Shown here piece by piece: positions 1 to 13,500 of a stretch of 64,000 nt of DNA. Below the pieces are notes generated by a model, which had not been told where the DNA came from, made no database searches, and saw only the letters and a program-made list of their open reading frames with translations. The DNA lies in NCBI GenBank assembly GCA_950295325.1, contig OX485807.1, positions 6,140,501-6,204,500 on the forward strand. Reading direction: 5' to 3'. The number at the start of each line of letters is the position of its first letter. Position 1 is the first letter of the stretch. A program made the translations under genes and the position numbers. Source of the DNA: Polytrichum commune. Its lineage: Eukaryota; Streptophyta; Polytrichopsida; Polytrichales; Polytrichaceae.

Positions 1-796
1 TTCACGGTTGGGGTACTACTTTTGGGTGTCTAACGGAAAAAGGACTTTTTTAGATAACTTCACATGCTTGGTATGCTTAGATTTGTATTGTGAAGCATAT
101 TTTGGATCATACCTACAATTCATACTCCATATTGAGTACACCGACAAAGTTAATTTAGAAGGAATAGGGTCATCTAAGATATCATTTTGATTCCTTAAAG
201 GACATTTAGGAGTGTTGTCTTAATTGTTCACCTTAGGATCAAGGAATGAAAAGGACAACAAGAATTAATCGAAACGATCCCAATTTTTTTCCTCACAATC
301 ATCGTTCAAGTGTGTACCAACACAACCAAAAATGTATTGAATACCAATTGCCCAACTTTACATGTGGCACCAAACATGGCCAAAAATACATGTAATCACG
401 GCCACACCTAAAAGGAACGTCTAGTATTAGAATTGGACAAAACAAATTATATGAATGGACACATGACACTTATACCAAGGTACCAAGATGCAAAACAAGA
501 AATAATTGACCACCAATGCACACCTAAATAGCAAAAAATGCCATTGATGTGGCCCAAACAAGTCATTTGACACCTTTTCAAGTTTTATGACTTATCTGCT
601 TATTTCATAGGGAATTTCTCTATTATTGGTGATTATTTAATAAGAAATAATATCTTTCTTGATATAGCCTATGAACTATCTACTTATTTATTTAAAATTT
701 ATTGATCAAATAATAGTAAATCATGATAAACGCCGAAATCCACTAGTCCTTAAGTCCTTAAGTCCTTTGTCCCAAAAGTAGTACCTCAACCGTGAA
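1..796. mobile_element. TIR-bounded non-autonomous DNA transposon
   Basis: The first 26 bases (starting TTCACGGTTGGGGTACTACT) recur inverted at about 771-796 with one mismatch, so this block is closed by terminal inverted repeats. The interior is AT-rich and has no convincing reading frame. The left end coincides with the window start, so the TIR may extend further left and no target-site duplication can be scored. The superfamily is not assigned. Confidence 0.6.
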
Positions 797-2449
797 TGCC
801 CTCAACAACATCAATGAAAGCCAAATTAATAGGTATTGGGCCCCACTTTCTTGAGTGTTTGTTTCTAGTTCTCATAATGCACAACATTATACATAGTTGT
901 AAATTTTACATTCAAATTTGTTAGATGACTATCTTCATGTTGCAGCATTTACTATTGCTAAGGGATTTGCTATAGTTCTTATTTTTGTATATGAGACTAC
1001 CCCGTGTTTGCCACTCTATGGTTCTATGCCATAATGCACTCTATGCTCATGTGGTGCCTTTACTTTTGTTTATTCAACCCCCCTTTTCACCCCAAAAACT
1101 ACATGGAAAAGTGCACAAAGGTTGTGTACAATACTTCATTTATATTCCACACTACTTTGGATTTATGTTACCATAATGATATTGTGCATCGATTTGTGTT
1201 TTTGTTGTTTTTGCTCTAAGTTGTATGTTTTGCAATTCGATTTTGGCCCTCATTAAGTTGCATGTGTCAACAGGCAGAATATCGTGAAGGCAACCTAATT
1301 GCATATTTCAAAGTGCATTCAAATCCATAATATTTTTCTCAGTGACCTTTCCCATACCGACAACAACGCACATTCCTTTATTTGTATAGCTTTTCATTGT
1401 ACCAAAAAAAAACCACATGCCAAACAATCAAGACAAACAAAAAGATTTTTCAAATGGAAGTACATTTTTTTACATGCAATAAAAGTTTCAATCTTGCCCA
1501 AAAATATCCATACATCGAAAAGATTCCAAGAAGCGGTTGCCCAAAATGTATGAAGTCATGGGGTATTCTACAACCAAGGACATATGAACCTTGTTTCATG
1601 AGCATCCTCATAGTATTTCCCCTTATGAGCTCTAATTTTGTCAACTCAAAAAATTAAGTTGCTTCCCCGTGTCAAAGCTCTCCATGACTATCTCTTGGAG
1701 AATGGTGTTTGAGTAGTTGTCTTTAAGCATGTCTCCTTTAGGTGAAGGCGGAGGTTTGTTGCTTTGGTGATGAGCTCAACTTTTTCCAACCTTGCCAATC
1801 ATCTTTTCACCATCCTCCATCTCCGTTAAATTTGCATGTTCTCTCTTAAGTGATACATTATCATCCTTGTGTGGTGATTGGAGGTGGATTTTGATGAAGC
1901 TCGCCCAAGTTTTAGTGACCATGTTGAGTCCTATGGCAATTCGATTTGAATACTCCAAGCCTTTTTTTAAAGTCTTTTAATGCAAACCCCTCTTGTCTCT
2001 CCTTTAGAATTTCTCTTAAAGCTTGCTTCAAAGTGGATGGAAACATGGAATTCATCATAGAGCCCAGTTTCCACATTGCCTTTCTCTTGACTTGGAATTT
2101 GAGTGAAGTGAAGATGACGATATGGGACTACATCCGATTATTTATTGGAGAAAAGCTTTTGCAAGATTCTTGAAAATACATACATTAACGTGCAAAATTG
2201 AGTGATTCATTTGGAGGTGTGCCCATATTTTGAAATTCGGCGTCTGTATATATGTGAATTCATTTTTATGCTCGGTTTGCCCCTCTATCCACAATCTCAT
2301 ATATTGGGAAGCCATGCCATATGTGAGACAATATATCGATATTTGGAATAAATTCCTTGTGCCTATTTCAAACTTATGTGTCCAGTATGTCATGATGTTT
2401 GCTTTGGTTGAATGATGTGGAGTTTGTGTCTGAGTCCACATTTCCTCTT
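797..2449. other. AT-rich interval with possible decayed coding remnants
   Basis: I see no intact gene. From about 1450 to 2440 the minus strand holds several short frames of non-random composition, interrupted by stops and frame changes. This looks like a decayed transposon-derived coding region, but no family motif could be recognised. Confidence 0.3.
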
Positions 2450-4828
2450 TTTACATTGTAGGTGTTAGGCAAGTCTTTATTTCTTGGGCCTATGTACAAA
2501 AGTGTGTATTGGGGGTGCCCCTTTAGCAAGATAGACGGCTTCATTAGGAGTAACTATTTTTGTGTAGTTGTTGCCGTTGTCGTGATGTGGGTTGGTTAGT
2601 ATTTAAAATATAGGCATTTATGTGTGTTATTGTTACTTTAAGCATGCATGTAATGAATGTTAGTATGATGTTGTATTAATAATGTTTAAATTAGTTATTT
2701 GGTTGAGAACCAATTTTGAATTCAAGACCAAGAGTGTTTGGTTTTGAGGGATAGGGCAGGTTAGGGTTTACTAGAGGTGGCCATTACCTCGCTGCTTAGG
2801 ATTCCTTGATGCCCTAAACCTAATGATCATCTATTGGCCTAAGAGACAAAAAAGGAAGAAAATTTATGGGTAGAAGAACGGTGATGAGACATTATTGAGG
2901 GGTTTGAAGGGTTTTATGTTTAGAGAGCTTATGGGGTTGAAAGAGCGAGTGATTTTTTTTTAATGATTACAAAAGTTGAGGGTGTTAAGGTTACTTGGAG
3001 GAGTGAGGATATACACTAGGCAAAGTGTTGTATCTTCTACATATCGTTTATAAAGAAGGCATAATTTGGGTCTCGAGTTTTGGTCTATTGTACATGATAG
3101 GAGAAAAATATTGTTACAAAATTTTGGAGGAATATTTTTAATGAGGTACATCACTTGTATGAAAAGTTTGAGGGCGTAATTTGTCTTGGAGAAGGAGCAA
3201 TGAAGCGTTAAAGCAAAGGGGGTCTAGAAACTATTGCAACTAAGTAACCCAACTTTGAGGGCTTGGTTCTTCATAAGTATTGTAGCTATGAATGTGAGAT
3301 TTAAAAGATAGTTTGAGAAACACCTTGTCTCAATTGTGATGAAATTTTAGCTCCATGGGTATTATAGGTTAAGAGATATTGACCTTGATGTAACCAAATC
3401 TTTAAGGGATTATTGACGACAAATATTGGTTTGATTAAAAGTTGACATTGCTTTGCTAATAATGGAAATTGATATGTGAGTAATAGATGAGGTATGCAAT
3501 TATTTTGCAAAGTTTTGTGGGTAGAACATGGAGCTAAAAGTTACATGAGGTTTAAGTTCATTAGGTCAATATTGAGAACACTATTGTGATTTGAGATAAT
3601 TTGGGCAAGATTGAGGGATAGTTTTGGGACGACTAAAAAACTAGTGCATGTGTGGAGCAAAATTTAAGATTGAAAAGATCTATTACAACAAAAAAATTCC
3701 GTGTTTTTCCTGACAAACTGCATTCTTATTGATATTATGTGACTGTGTGAACTGCAATGAATTGTTATGTTGTTTAGGAGAAATATTCTTCACTTTTACT
3801 TTCAAATGCACGTCGAATATTGGTGTGGGTTGTTGATCATGTGAGCTTGCATGCCTCTGACTTTGGCCTTTTGTATGTGCAACTCCCTTGTAATGCACTG
3901 TGCTTTTGTGGCCGGAGCTTTTATTCTTATTTGTCAATATATATTCAACCCATATTTTTTTCATGTGTTCTCAACTCTCATGCTCTCAGACATGATTGCA
4001 AGTGAGAAGTGGGTACTTAGGGAGTTGCAGGTGGAAGGTTTAAGAAGGTTTCAAGGGTATCATTTGAGGTAAATACACTGGGTTGGTTATCATGCTGAAG
4101 TTTGTAGTGCTTGAATTACATGTAGTTGTGTGTAACCACATTGGTGTGTATGTTAGAATTGCCTAGTTGTAGTGTATCTTGCTTTGTTGGTGTTGTCGTG
4201 TTGTAATATGTCAACATTCAGAGGCATAGGATATTGGGAGCTTTTGTATTGTCTTCTTGTTTGCATGGGCCATGCATTTTAGTTCTTGGAGTGTGTGTAG
4301 AGGTAATTGGCAATTTTTTGTGCAAGTTAGTCCTAGGCATGAGTTGTTCCTAAGCTAGTTTATGGCTTAGTTTGGTAGATGAGCTTAGTTGCGCTCTATC
4401 TTGTTGTGTTGATAGTGGAGCGTACTTGGCAATATACTTTGTTTGGCGAGCACCTTGTATTTGGTAGTTGTGTTGTTTATTGGTTGTTTTATGGCAAGGA
4501 GCCATTGCTAGGCATTTTTGGGTTTTATGAGCTATCTATAAAGGTATGGTGGTGTTGAGCTTGTAGGCGATTGTTATTGGTAGGCGGTTTGAATATTTCT
4601 TGGATAGGGGTTTGTTGTGTGTAGGATGATGTGTAGGGAGGTAACATGGTCTTAATGTTGGTGTTTATGTAAAGGGTCTTTATGAGGTTGGGGTTTTTGT
4701 AAGATGCATTACAAAGGGATTGTAGGGTTTCTTGTTATAGTGTTGGCACGAGGAAGGCGGCTACTTGTGTTGAAGTTGCCTACAAAGCTTTAACTATGGT
4801 GTATTATGACAAGGTGATACGACTTTGT

Positions 4829-4844
4829 GGGGGGGGGGGGGGGG
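4829..4844 (+). repeat. poly-G run (16 G)
   Basis: Uninterrupted run of 16 G, followed by AAGGGG. It is one of nine G or C runs of at least 10 bases in the window. Confidence 0.9.
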
Positions 4845-5063
4845 AAGGGGATTTTTTTGAGCAAGCTTGTTGTGTCTTGATGAGATCCATGAGTATTGAG
4901 GTGTGTTTAGTTTTTTATTTTTATTTTTATTTTTATAGTGGGTGGCTTAGTTGTAGCACAAGTGTTTGGAGGATTGTTGTTGTTTTGTGGAGGTTTTGTA
5001 AGGAGAGTGGGGTGCTCTTATTGGGAGTTTTGTTGAGTGCTTTGTGGGTATGAGTTGTGGGTT

Positions 5064-5076
5064 GGGGGGGGGGGGG
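5064..5076 (+). repeat. poly-G run (13 G)
   Basis: Uninterrupted run of 13 G inside the G/T-skewed tract. Confidence 0.9.
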
Positions 5077-5989
5077 TCGAAGCTTTGTGAGAGAGGATAT
5101 GATCTTTTTGGTTGCATGTGATAGTGAGAACTTTGGCTATGGTGTTTGATGTGTTGTTGGGGTGTTGAGTTGATGTTTCTTGTATCTCCTTTTCGTGGCA
5201 AGGCGGTGCATGTGTTGTCGGATAACTTGGGCGGAGTGCATTTGTTTGAGAGGGCGTTTGGCATGGAGCAAGACTTGTTGACTTGTTGGTGTGAATACTT
5301 TGTGAGAGCTTGTGAAGAAAAACAAGTGTAGTTATTGGGAGTTTTATTGGCACCTTTGTGGAGATAGGTTAGTCATGGCCATGCTTTGTGAGAGATAAGG
5401 TAGACTATTTAGAGTGTTGGGGTGTGTGTAGTTGTGGAGGGCAACTTATCTTTGGGTTGTAGCATTGTCCTTCCTTGCGCCCACTTCTTGTGAGGGATCA
5501 TCGTCCTCAAGTAGCTTGGGTGGTTTTTGTATGTTGTCCTTCTCCCTTTGCTTGTTGTCGATCAAAGGTGGTTGGCTGAGCCCCTTCTTGTTTGAAGATG
5601 AATGTGGGCCTATTGGTGTTGCATAGATAGTGTTGTGGATCTGAGGTGATAGCTAGTGGTGTGTATTGACACTCTTGTAGTATTTGAATATGCAAGTGTA
5701 ATATGAGGAGTGATATTCTTGAATTGCATTTGTTGTTGGTTCTTGGATCTGCACTCTTTTGAAGCTTTGCCGGGCTGTGTTTGAACTCTCTCATTGTATT
5801 TGGTTTTGTGATCATGTGCGGTGGTACCTTAGATCTCCATTTTGTTGCAACATGTGTATGCTTTCTGCACTCTCAAAGCATAACTTCATATAGGGGTAGC
5901 CTTCATTATCCATAGGCCCAGTGTGCATGGCATTCATTACATATACTCTACATAATGTACATAAAACAATTTTAGGTTATAGGAACTAA

Positions 5990-6232
5990 AATTTAAGTAT
6001 ATATGGATTTATGCATGAATTTTAGACAATTTCAATTGTCAATATGACATACATTGATTGCAAAATTACATAAATCTGGTGGTTTGCAAACATGGAATAC
6101 AAACATTCAAAGTTGTGGTTGTTGCTTTTGTTATTGTCGTTTGATGTTTTTGTCCCCACAAGTGCACATCCCTCATTATTTTGGACAAGTAGTTTCTCCA
6201 AACATATTTGAATGTCAGTTTAGGATACTTCA
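5990..6232 (+). repeat. dispersed repeat, partner of 28385-28637
   Basis: About 240 bp matching 28385-28637 in the same orientation. Shared landmarks include GGATTTATGCATGAATTTT, ACATGGAATACAAACAT and TCCCCACAAGTGCA. No terminal repeats or coding content were seen. It is probably a fragment of an old transposable element. Confidence 0.6.
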
Positions 6233-7599
6233 CACTATGTTATCATTTTTCAATGCATGAGTTTATGTAAAGAATACCACGACCCTCTAGCATGCTTGCA
6301 ATCTATTTTCTTGTAGTTGTGTTGACAAAATTATAATGAAAAATCAATCTTGCATTTTGCTTTCAAATCAAAATATTTCATGTTTATCTTCATAAAGAGA
6401 ACAACTCCTATAACCAATGAAAAAGAGTTATCTCAATAATCAACTTTCTAGGGTTTTTGGGACAAGCTCATGTGCTCATCATCGCACACACAAAACCCAA
6501 ACATCATCCAAATTCTTATTGCTCATTGACATAACCCTCTAAACCGGACTAGGACCGGATCTTCTCACCCTCATGAGTTGTGGGTCAATATGGACTTTAG
6601 AGGGGTGTCTCTTTCTCTCTCTCAAAATAAATAATTGATGGGAATGACGATCATGATGTATATAGGTAGATAGACTGACTTTATGTGAGGAATTAGGAAC
6701 ATGGCACACCATCAACCAGAATTAAGCTCAAAGGTAATGTCAAGAGAATTGTTTTACAATATTTAACATAGGAGTTGCTCTTGACCCCTAAAGGTTTGGG
6801 GGTTTGCCCTCATATAAATAGATGTGCCTACTATAAAGTGTGATTTGAGGAGCTGATTGAGGGATTTTCGGCATCAGAAAGAGAGTCCCGGAGAATGGAT
6901 TTCAAACTACATCAATACAATTGATATCAACAATGTTGTCATCAAAGATTTTCACCGACTTATCTTATAAGAAATTTCTCACAAATATTAACTATAATTC
7001 CAATAAGGTTTGAAATCATTTGGACTTTGGTTTGATTGGCTAAAAATCTAACCTAACCTACACAAAAGAGGACAAACCTAGAAGAACGACTATGATGATG
7101 GCAGGCTGCACACAGACCAACTTCACCAACTACATTCAATCAAGAATTTAGTAATCAACTAAATCTTAGGTCATGTGGGCCGATCTTCATGTTTGGGATA
7201 TCCCCACTTACTTGTGAACAGCTGATAATTTACAGAGAGAACATTGAGGTCAATCAAATACTTAGTCCGAAAGAATGATGGAAGAATTTCACAGCCTGCT
7301 GAAATGTAATTGAAAGCTTTCAATGTAAAATGTATGCCCAATTGATTCTGGCATAGGTTTAACCCAGTTTTGTTAGAGGCACCTATTCCCAATCAGGATC
7401 CCATTGGCAATCTATAGGGCACTAGAATTTCAATCAGGCTAGGATTGAATTTGGAACAGGTTGGAATCAATGGTGGCATAACACAATCCTAGTTTTGAGT
7501 GTTAAAATGAAAAGGAATGAGCAGTTAGAATGGACAATTATTGCAAACTTTGGACATTGGTAATATGTTTGGACCAACTTTTGGTTTCAAAAGATTCAC
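6233..7599. other. interval without recognisable gene
   Basis: AT-rich sequence with only short chance frames; nothing recognisable. Confidence 0.4.
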
Positions 7600-7775
7600 A
7601 CTAATTTCAATTTGAGGAATAAAATTATCGAATGCTTTGCAGTCCTCCTGATTTCTATCTTCCTACATGGGAAAAATTTGCACCTCCTTATAGTTCTCCA
7701 GATCCGGCGCAAAATCTCTTAAGTGATCGGATGTGGGTGCCTCTACTCTACATAATATTTAGTATGGACGTGACA
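7600..7775 (+). repeat. dispersed repeat, partner of 61690-62265
   Basis: Shares GGAATAAAATTATCGA, ATTTCTATCTTCCTACA and GTGCCTCTACTCTACATA in the same order with 61690-62265, where about 390 bp of extra sequence separates the two halves. It is non-coding. Confidence 0.55.
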
Positions 7776-9551
7776 TGTTGGAGTTTGATGTTTTGAATGC
7801 AAGGAGATAGTCCTCTCCCAATCTGCAATTATGATCCTGAGTCTGCCTGCAGAGAAGAAAAGGAATCAGATTCAAGCTAATGGAGAGAAGATTTTAACAT
7901 TATGCTCACCGATCTCCTTCGACATAGCCGATTGATCCAGTCATGCATGGAGTGCAATGCCTTGTGGTTTTCTGCATTTACCCAGCGGAAATAGGCTCCT
8001 AACCCTAATTAGTTTCCGTGCAACAGGAGTACAGTGCCGCAAATCAGGGCTGTGTGGACAGGGGAGATGATGGTGGTGGGGTAAGTACTAATTAAGTAGC
8101 AGGTAAGTTCATAGGTACTTCACTAACCGATCACTCCTTGCTGCAAAAGTGGTGCAAGAAGTGCCTGTAGAAGTCTTTGCAAAAAGAGTTTGCATGTTTG
8201 GACAGTGAGATTTGTTTGCATGTGGTTTTGGAGGATGTATTATATATGTCGGCAGCAATGTTGTAAAACACCAGTTAATTAATCTTTGTTGAGCACGTTG
8301 CAATGCCAAAAGTTAAAGAATACACAAACTGTTAGGGTAAGGTTAACTGAAGAGAGCAACTGTTGTTGACATCTGGTTGGGCGATTCAAACCTGGATGAT
8401 CTTATTAGACAAAAGATTCTGGGTGAATCTTCTTATAAGACGAAAGAACAGATTTTGGGTATGCTGCTTTGGGTGGAATTAAGTTCTGACTAAGATTGAG
8501 CTTATTCACATTCTGTAACTTTTATTTTTTGGTTGCAAAACAGGATAGATAGATAGATATATTAGCAGTCTGTGTTCGTCCTTCGCTAAGTACTGTACCA
8601 TCTACAACCTGTAACAGGGCTATTGGAGTACGACGCCTACCTTCCTTAATCGATTAATTAGTTAGATGGAACCACTATGCATGACCCAGCCAGCATTACA
8701 ATCTGACGACGGAGTGTGATCCCTCTCGTGATCTTTCACTCATTCAATCAGGCGAAATCGGATTGTCTGAACCCTGTGTCGACCGTCATTAAGGTGTCAC
8801 CAATCAAGAAACCTACAAACAAACGGAGCACTGCTTGGTGCTTCAAATACTTCAAAAGTTGACATTCATTGCCCAGACACTCAATTCCATAGGAACTGAA
8901 TGACATCAAAACGGCTACAACAGAATCTGAAAAACAGTACGTGCCGTTGTTTAGCCATGAAAGATAGTGATCTGGAGTAAGGGGTATGTGAATAACCCTA
9001 ATTGCTGAGCCTGACCTGAGTTTTGATCTCTGATGATGAAACAAAATCCCCAATAATCATGACTCGACTTCAGTGACACTCTCAGCAAAACAGTCGCAAG
9101 TAAACATCTGTAGGTGCAATCAACCGTCTTGAAGACTTCGGTCTTTTTCACAAAATTAATCTCTTTGTGAAGAGCATGGAGCTGAACATCATGGGTTCTC
9201 TCAGAGTTTTATCTGATGTTAGTGAATCCGAGACGAAAGCCTCGGAATCAATCACAGTCGTAATGATGATGATGCAGTTGTGTGGTGGATTTATGCATCA
9301 ATGTTAAATCATTGCCTATCTGAAAGAGGACTTCTCAAGACAAAGAGTCCAATGTGTCTACTTCCTCCTCACATATGATATTCACAGCTTGAGTATGCTT
9401 GAAGCGCATCTCTATAAATCAAATGGCTAAAGTTGAGTTGAACGTGACTAAGCTCTCTTTGGACTATGTACAGTTTGGTGTCAAGAATCTACCTCAAAAT
9501 TCACAGAAAAATGTGGCGGTGCCGGCTGAGTCCATCCTGGAAGCCTAAGCT
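7776..9551. other. 3' flank of the minus-strand WRC gene
   Basis: Sequence downstream of the stop codon of the 9552-13928 gene. GC content is somewhat higher than in the distal repeats. The part nearest 9551 is presumably 3' UTR, but no polyadenylation site could be fixed. A short GATA microsatellite lies near 8545-8560. No other gene was recognised. Confidence 0.35.
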
Positions 9552-10515
9552 CTACTTGATCGCCAGCAAAGATAACATCTTTCTCTTGTGCACATGAGCC
9601 CCTGGGATGTCAGGTCCACCACTTGAAGGGGTTCTCGGTTTAGGGCTTCTCTCATCACTCTTCTCTCCTGCCATCACCTCATTTCGATTGTTGTTTGGTA
9701 ATGTGGAATTCACTTTCCTGTGCACAGATTCCAACATCCTGCTCACAGTTTGGGCCTCTTTCAACTTGGCCGCTCGCCTGTTGATGAGATCCTGATGGTG
9801 CACACATAAAGAATAGCCTGGCTCCGTCATTCTGGAGCATTGCCATCCTCTCCCATCATAGCGCTTGCATTGCGTTGGCCCTTTCCCTTTCTGCGATGAC
9901 AATGGCCCGCGTCGCCTAACCTTCACAACTAACCCCACTTGTTCGCTAGTCCCTACCTCCTTCTCCTTCGGAGTTGAAGATTGGGAAGTTTTTGCACCTT
10001 TCGTGTTACTGTGTGCCTCATTGCAAGATTTGGATGTCAAGGGTTTGCTTTCTGTCACAACGGAGCTCCCAGACAAGGAGGCCCGCCCATTGCCTTTCTT
10101 CCCTTGATGATGATGGTGGTGCATTGAGTCTTCGGACATTTCTTCTTCGGCAGGGTTTACCCTCTGTTCTGGATGGTGTGAACTTCTTTGTCTTTTGGAA
10201 GAGGGTTTAGGGTCAAGACTGGAGCAAAGAAGGTAGCGTTTGTCACCGAGGGCTATGAAGGAGGAAGAAGATCGAAGAACATTGGCAACTTGCACAGTGT
10301 GCCTGGCACCCCCTTCCTTCAATCCAGGAAGTCTCTGTTCTATCATGATCCTCACCACCTCGCTTGCAGAGAGGCCGCTCTCACCCCACGCATCGAAGAC
10401 GAAGAAAATCGAACTTATTAGGGCATCCTTGGAGTTTTCTACGGGCTTTGAGTCCACTCTGGTTGTCACCGTTGTAGTATGCTCCGAAGTAGAATTCCCT
10501 GACGTAGCATGAAGC
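9552..10515 (-). CDS. gene 1 exon 4: HARE-HTH-like region and WRC finger
   Basis: The acceptor reads CCTGGCAG before base 10515, and the first G completes the AGG codon begun in exon 3. The exon carries both recognisable domains and ends with TAG at 9554-9552. It aligns along its length with 42076-43018, including identical runs such as ARHTVQVANVLRSSSSF. Confidence 0.9.
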
Positions 10516-13500
10516 CTGCCAGGTTACAGATGCAGGTAAGGATTCAGTTCAAACCCGGAGAAATTAGGTTTCGACTGAGACCATTTTATTAGGGTTTAAC
10601 CTCTTGATGATAACCCCATTTCGAAATGGGTCATTGCAAACTTAATTTGAAATGATTATATGTATGGAATGCAAAAAAGGAGGGGAAGACTGTAGGTTTG
10701 TAAGTTATGTACCTCTCTCTTACACCATTCGCTAGTTCATGTACGACCAGCAACTCGGCGGCAGTCATCGTGGAAGGTCCCTGCAAAAACAGAAGCACAC
10801 AAAAAAGTCTCAGCCTTTATGAAAGATGGTTCGTGCAAATCAGGCTCGAGTAGGTAAGGCAGTCGTTCCTCCACATGATTCATGCATCTTGCGAACCGTC
10901 CATGATCGATGACCACTTTAAATCACGAAGTTTCTGTAACCCACGGAACTCGATCGAGCTAACTTAGTGCACCTGCGTCGACAAGATTTCATCAGATACT
11001 TTGGATATGCAGAATTGTGGTTTCCAGTTCGGGATGGTGTACTAGACAGACATGGGCATGCTCAGGGTTTCGTCACTTGCTCTTGAATGCAGTGTCATCA
11101 GTTGGTTATTCCAATCTAATGACCTGATAATGATCTATCTTCCTGAAGTTATAACACTTACTTCAAGCTGTGGAGAGAATTGCCAGCTAAAGGTCTGGTC
11201 GGTTCATTCCCACTCTTCAATTGTTCATGAAACCCTAGACACACACACCTGTAGCTGCCTCTGCACGTCGACACGCGATTCTTTCTACGTCCAATCCAGA
11301 AACCCTAATCCTGAGCGTTTCATATAGGGAAAAAAAGAAGCAGAAAAAAGTAGTGTTGCCAGAAAGCACTAGTGAATGTTTCCTTGCGCAACCGTCTCAA
11401 CAGCCCTCGTCTTAAAGCCGAAAATTTGATGATCTGTGCAATGATATCTCAGTATCTCTGAAAGGATACCGAGATGATACCCAAGACGTAGAGATAGAAT
11501 TGCATCTACCATGACATCTCTGGGTAATCTTCCTGCCGCCGTTTCTTGCACAGCTTGCCCAGGGGAGGATTTGAGCACATGACCGTCTCAATTCACGAAA
11601 TGGAACATGCAACAAATTATATATTGAGCCCAAGGAATTGTTATAAGCGTGCTGGTAAAGCAAGGTCACTGATTTGCAGGTCAAGAGAAGGTTGTCCAGA
11701 TAACACTTTTACATGGAAGACCACTGTAAGTTGCATCTCCTCATTCGGACCGAGTGAATCAAAGGTGATCACTCGGAGACGCGGTAAGCTAATCTTTCCG
11801 TGAAGCTAAGGCTCGGTCCATCTAATATGAAACTGCGAATGTCGATGAAGCTCCAGTCTTTGCTGTCTTGACCGAGAAATTAGAATGTGAAGACTGGCTT
11901 GAATATCCATGGGTATATATGAAACAGAAGTAGTCAACAAGTTTACCCTGAGTGCTGCGGGTACCTGAAAGAGCGAGCCGGAGGATTCATGGTCGACCTT
12001 GTGTCTCTTCTCAACATGGGTTATGTCGGTACCTGCATCCTCACTGAGACTTGGTAGAGCTTCGCTGCTTTCCACATTCAAGTCTGCCTGCAAATTTTTC
12101 ACATTCTCCTTATGCTCCTGCCATGGTCCATCCACAACACATGATGAGTCACGGCAATGTTACAGTGAGTCACCTGCAGCGTCACTGCCTGCCAGACTTA
12201 ACAAAAAAAGACCGACTCACCGACTCCCCGAAGCATCTACCTACCTCATGAATGACTACATATATATTCACCGCTGTTGCTATGATCTCTCAACTGGAAA
12301 GTTATTGAGGAACTGAATGCGATGCCGGTACTAACTATAATCAGTACTGTCAGCGTTTAGATCTACAACCAACTTCTTTGCTCAGGCTCATGCAGCCCGT
12401 CACCTGTGAGTACTGGTTCCAATCAAGTCCCCGTTCAAACCTAGCGTTTGCGACAAAGCAAATCTGACATCTCATCGCCTGTTTCGACGTCATGCGCCTC
12501 GAAATGCAGGTGACGATCGTGCAGTATGAGGACTCCATCCTCGATAGTTTCCCCCCACCCGTACCCGACCGATGACGCACTCGTGCCATGAAACTAACGG
12601 CATCCTCAAGATGGAAAAGTATATCCTCAACATAACCCTTACAGCTGAAACCAACTGACCATATACAGTACTTCGCATCTCCACCACCACATGCAGCTCC
12701 AAACTGAACACTAAAAACACTCTCCCCATCTCTAAATGAAGCACCTATATCATCATCATCATCATCATCCAAAACGGCTGCCGCATTACCCTCACAACAA
12801 AACCCTTACAGCTGAATCCAACCGACCACATACAGGAATTAGCCTCTCCGGCCACCACATGCAGCTCTAAACTGGACACTGAAGACACTTCGGTGAGGTC
12901 TCAGAATTAAGAACTTGCATCATCTTCTCGCAACACAACCCTTTCTAAATCCAACTGACCACATACAGCAATTAGCCTCTCCACCACCACCGCCGCCGCC
13001 GCACGTAGCTATAAACTGGACACTTAAAACACTCGATCACCATCTCCAAATGAAGCACCTATATCATCATCCAAAACGGCTGCTGCAGTACTCTCGCAAC
13101 ATAAACCTTACTAAATCCAACTGACCACATACAGCAATTAGCCCCTCCACCACCGTCACATGCAGCTCCAAAAAACACTCTTCCCCATCTCCCAAATGAA
13201 GCACCCATAACATCACCATCCAAAACGGCTGCTGCAGTACCCTCACAACATAACCCTTACGGCTGAATCCAACCGACCACATACAGCAATTAGCCTCTCC
13301 ACCACCACCACATGCAGCTCCGAAATGGACACTTCAAACACTCCTACACCCCCAAAATGGAGCACCTATCCTACCATCCAAAACGGCTGCAGCACCTTCG
13401 TCACCACGACATAACCCTTACAAGCAGAATCCACCTGACCACATACAGCAATTAGCTTCTCCGCCACCACATGCAGCTGCAAACTGCGCGCTTGAACACA

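Larger units (their letters stand above)
2450..5830. other. G/T-rich plus-strand tract, no gene recognised
   Basis: Over about 3.3 kb the plus strand is visibly rich in G and T and poor in C and A, unlike both flanks. It contains two long G runs (4829-4844 and 5064-5076). The long minus-strand frames at about 4947-5353 are Thr/Pro/His/Gln-rich products of the skew and resemble no known protein. It could be a decayed transposon with strand-biased composition. Confidence 0.4.

Noticed and set aside
4947-5353. overlapping minus-strand frames of 105 and 111 codons
   Set aside because: Low-complexity Thr/Pro/His/Gln translations caused by the G/T-rich plus strand.
12350-12772. 140-codon minus-strand frame in gene 1 intron 1
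   Set aside because: It partly consists of minisatellite units, is Cys/Gly-rich and has no counterpart in the paralogue.
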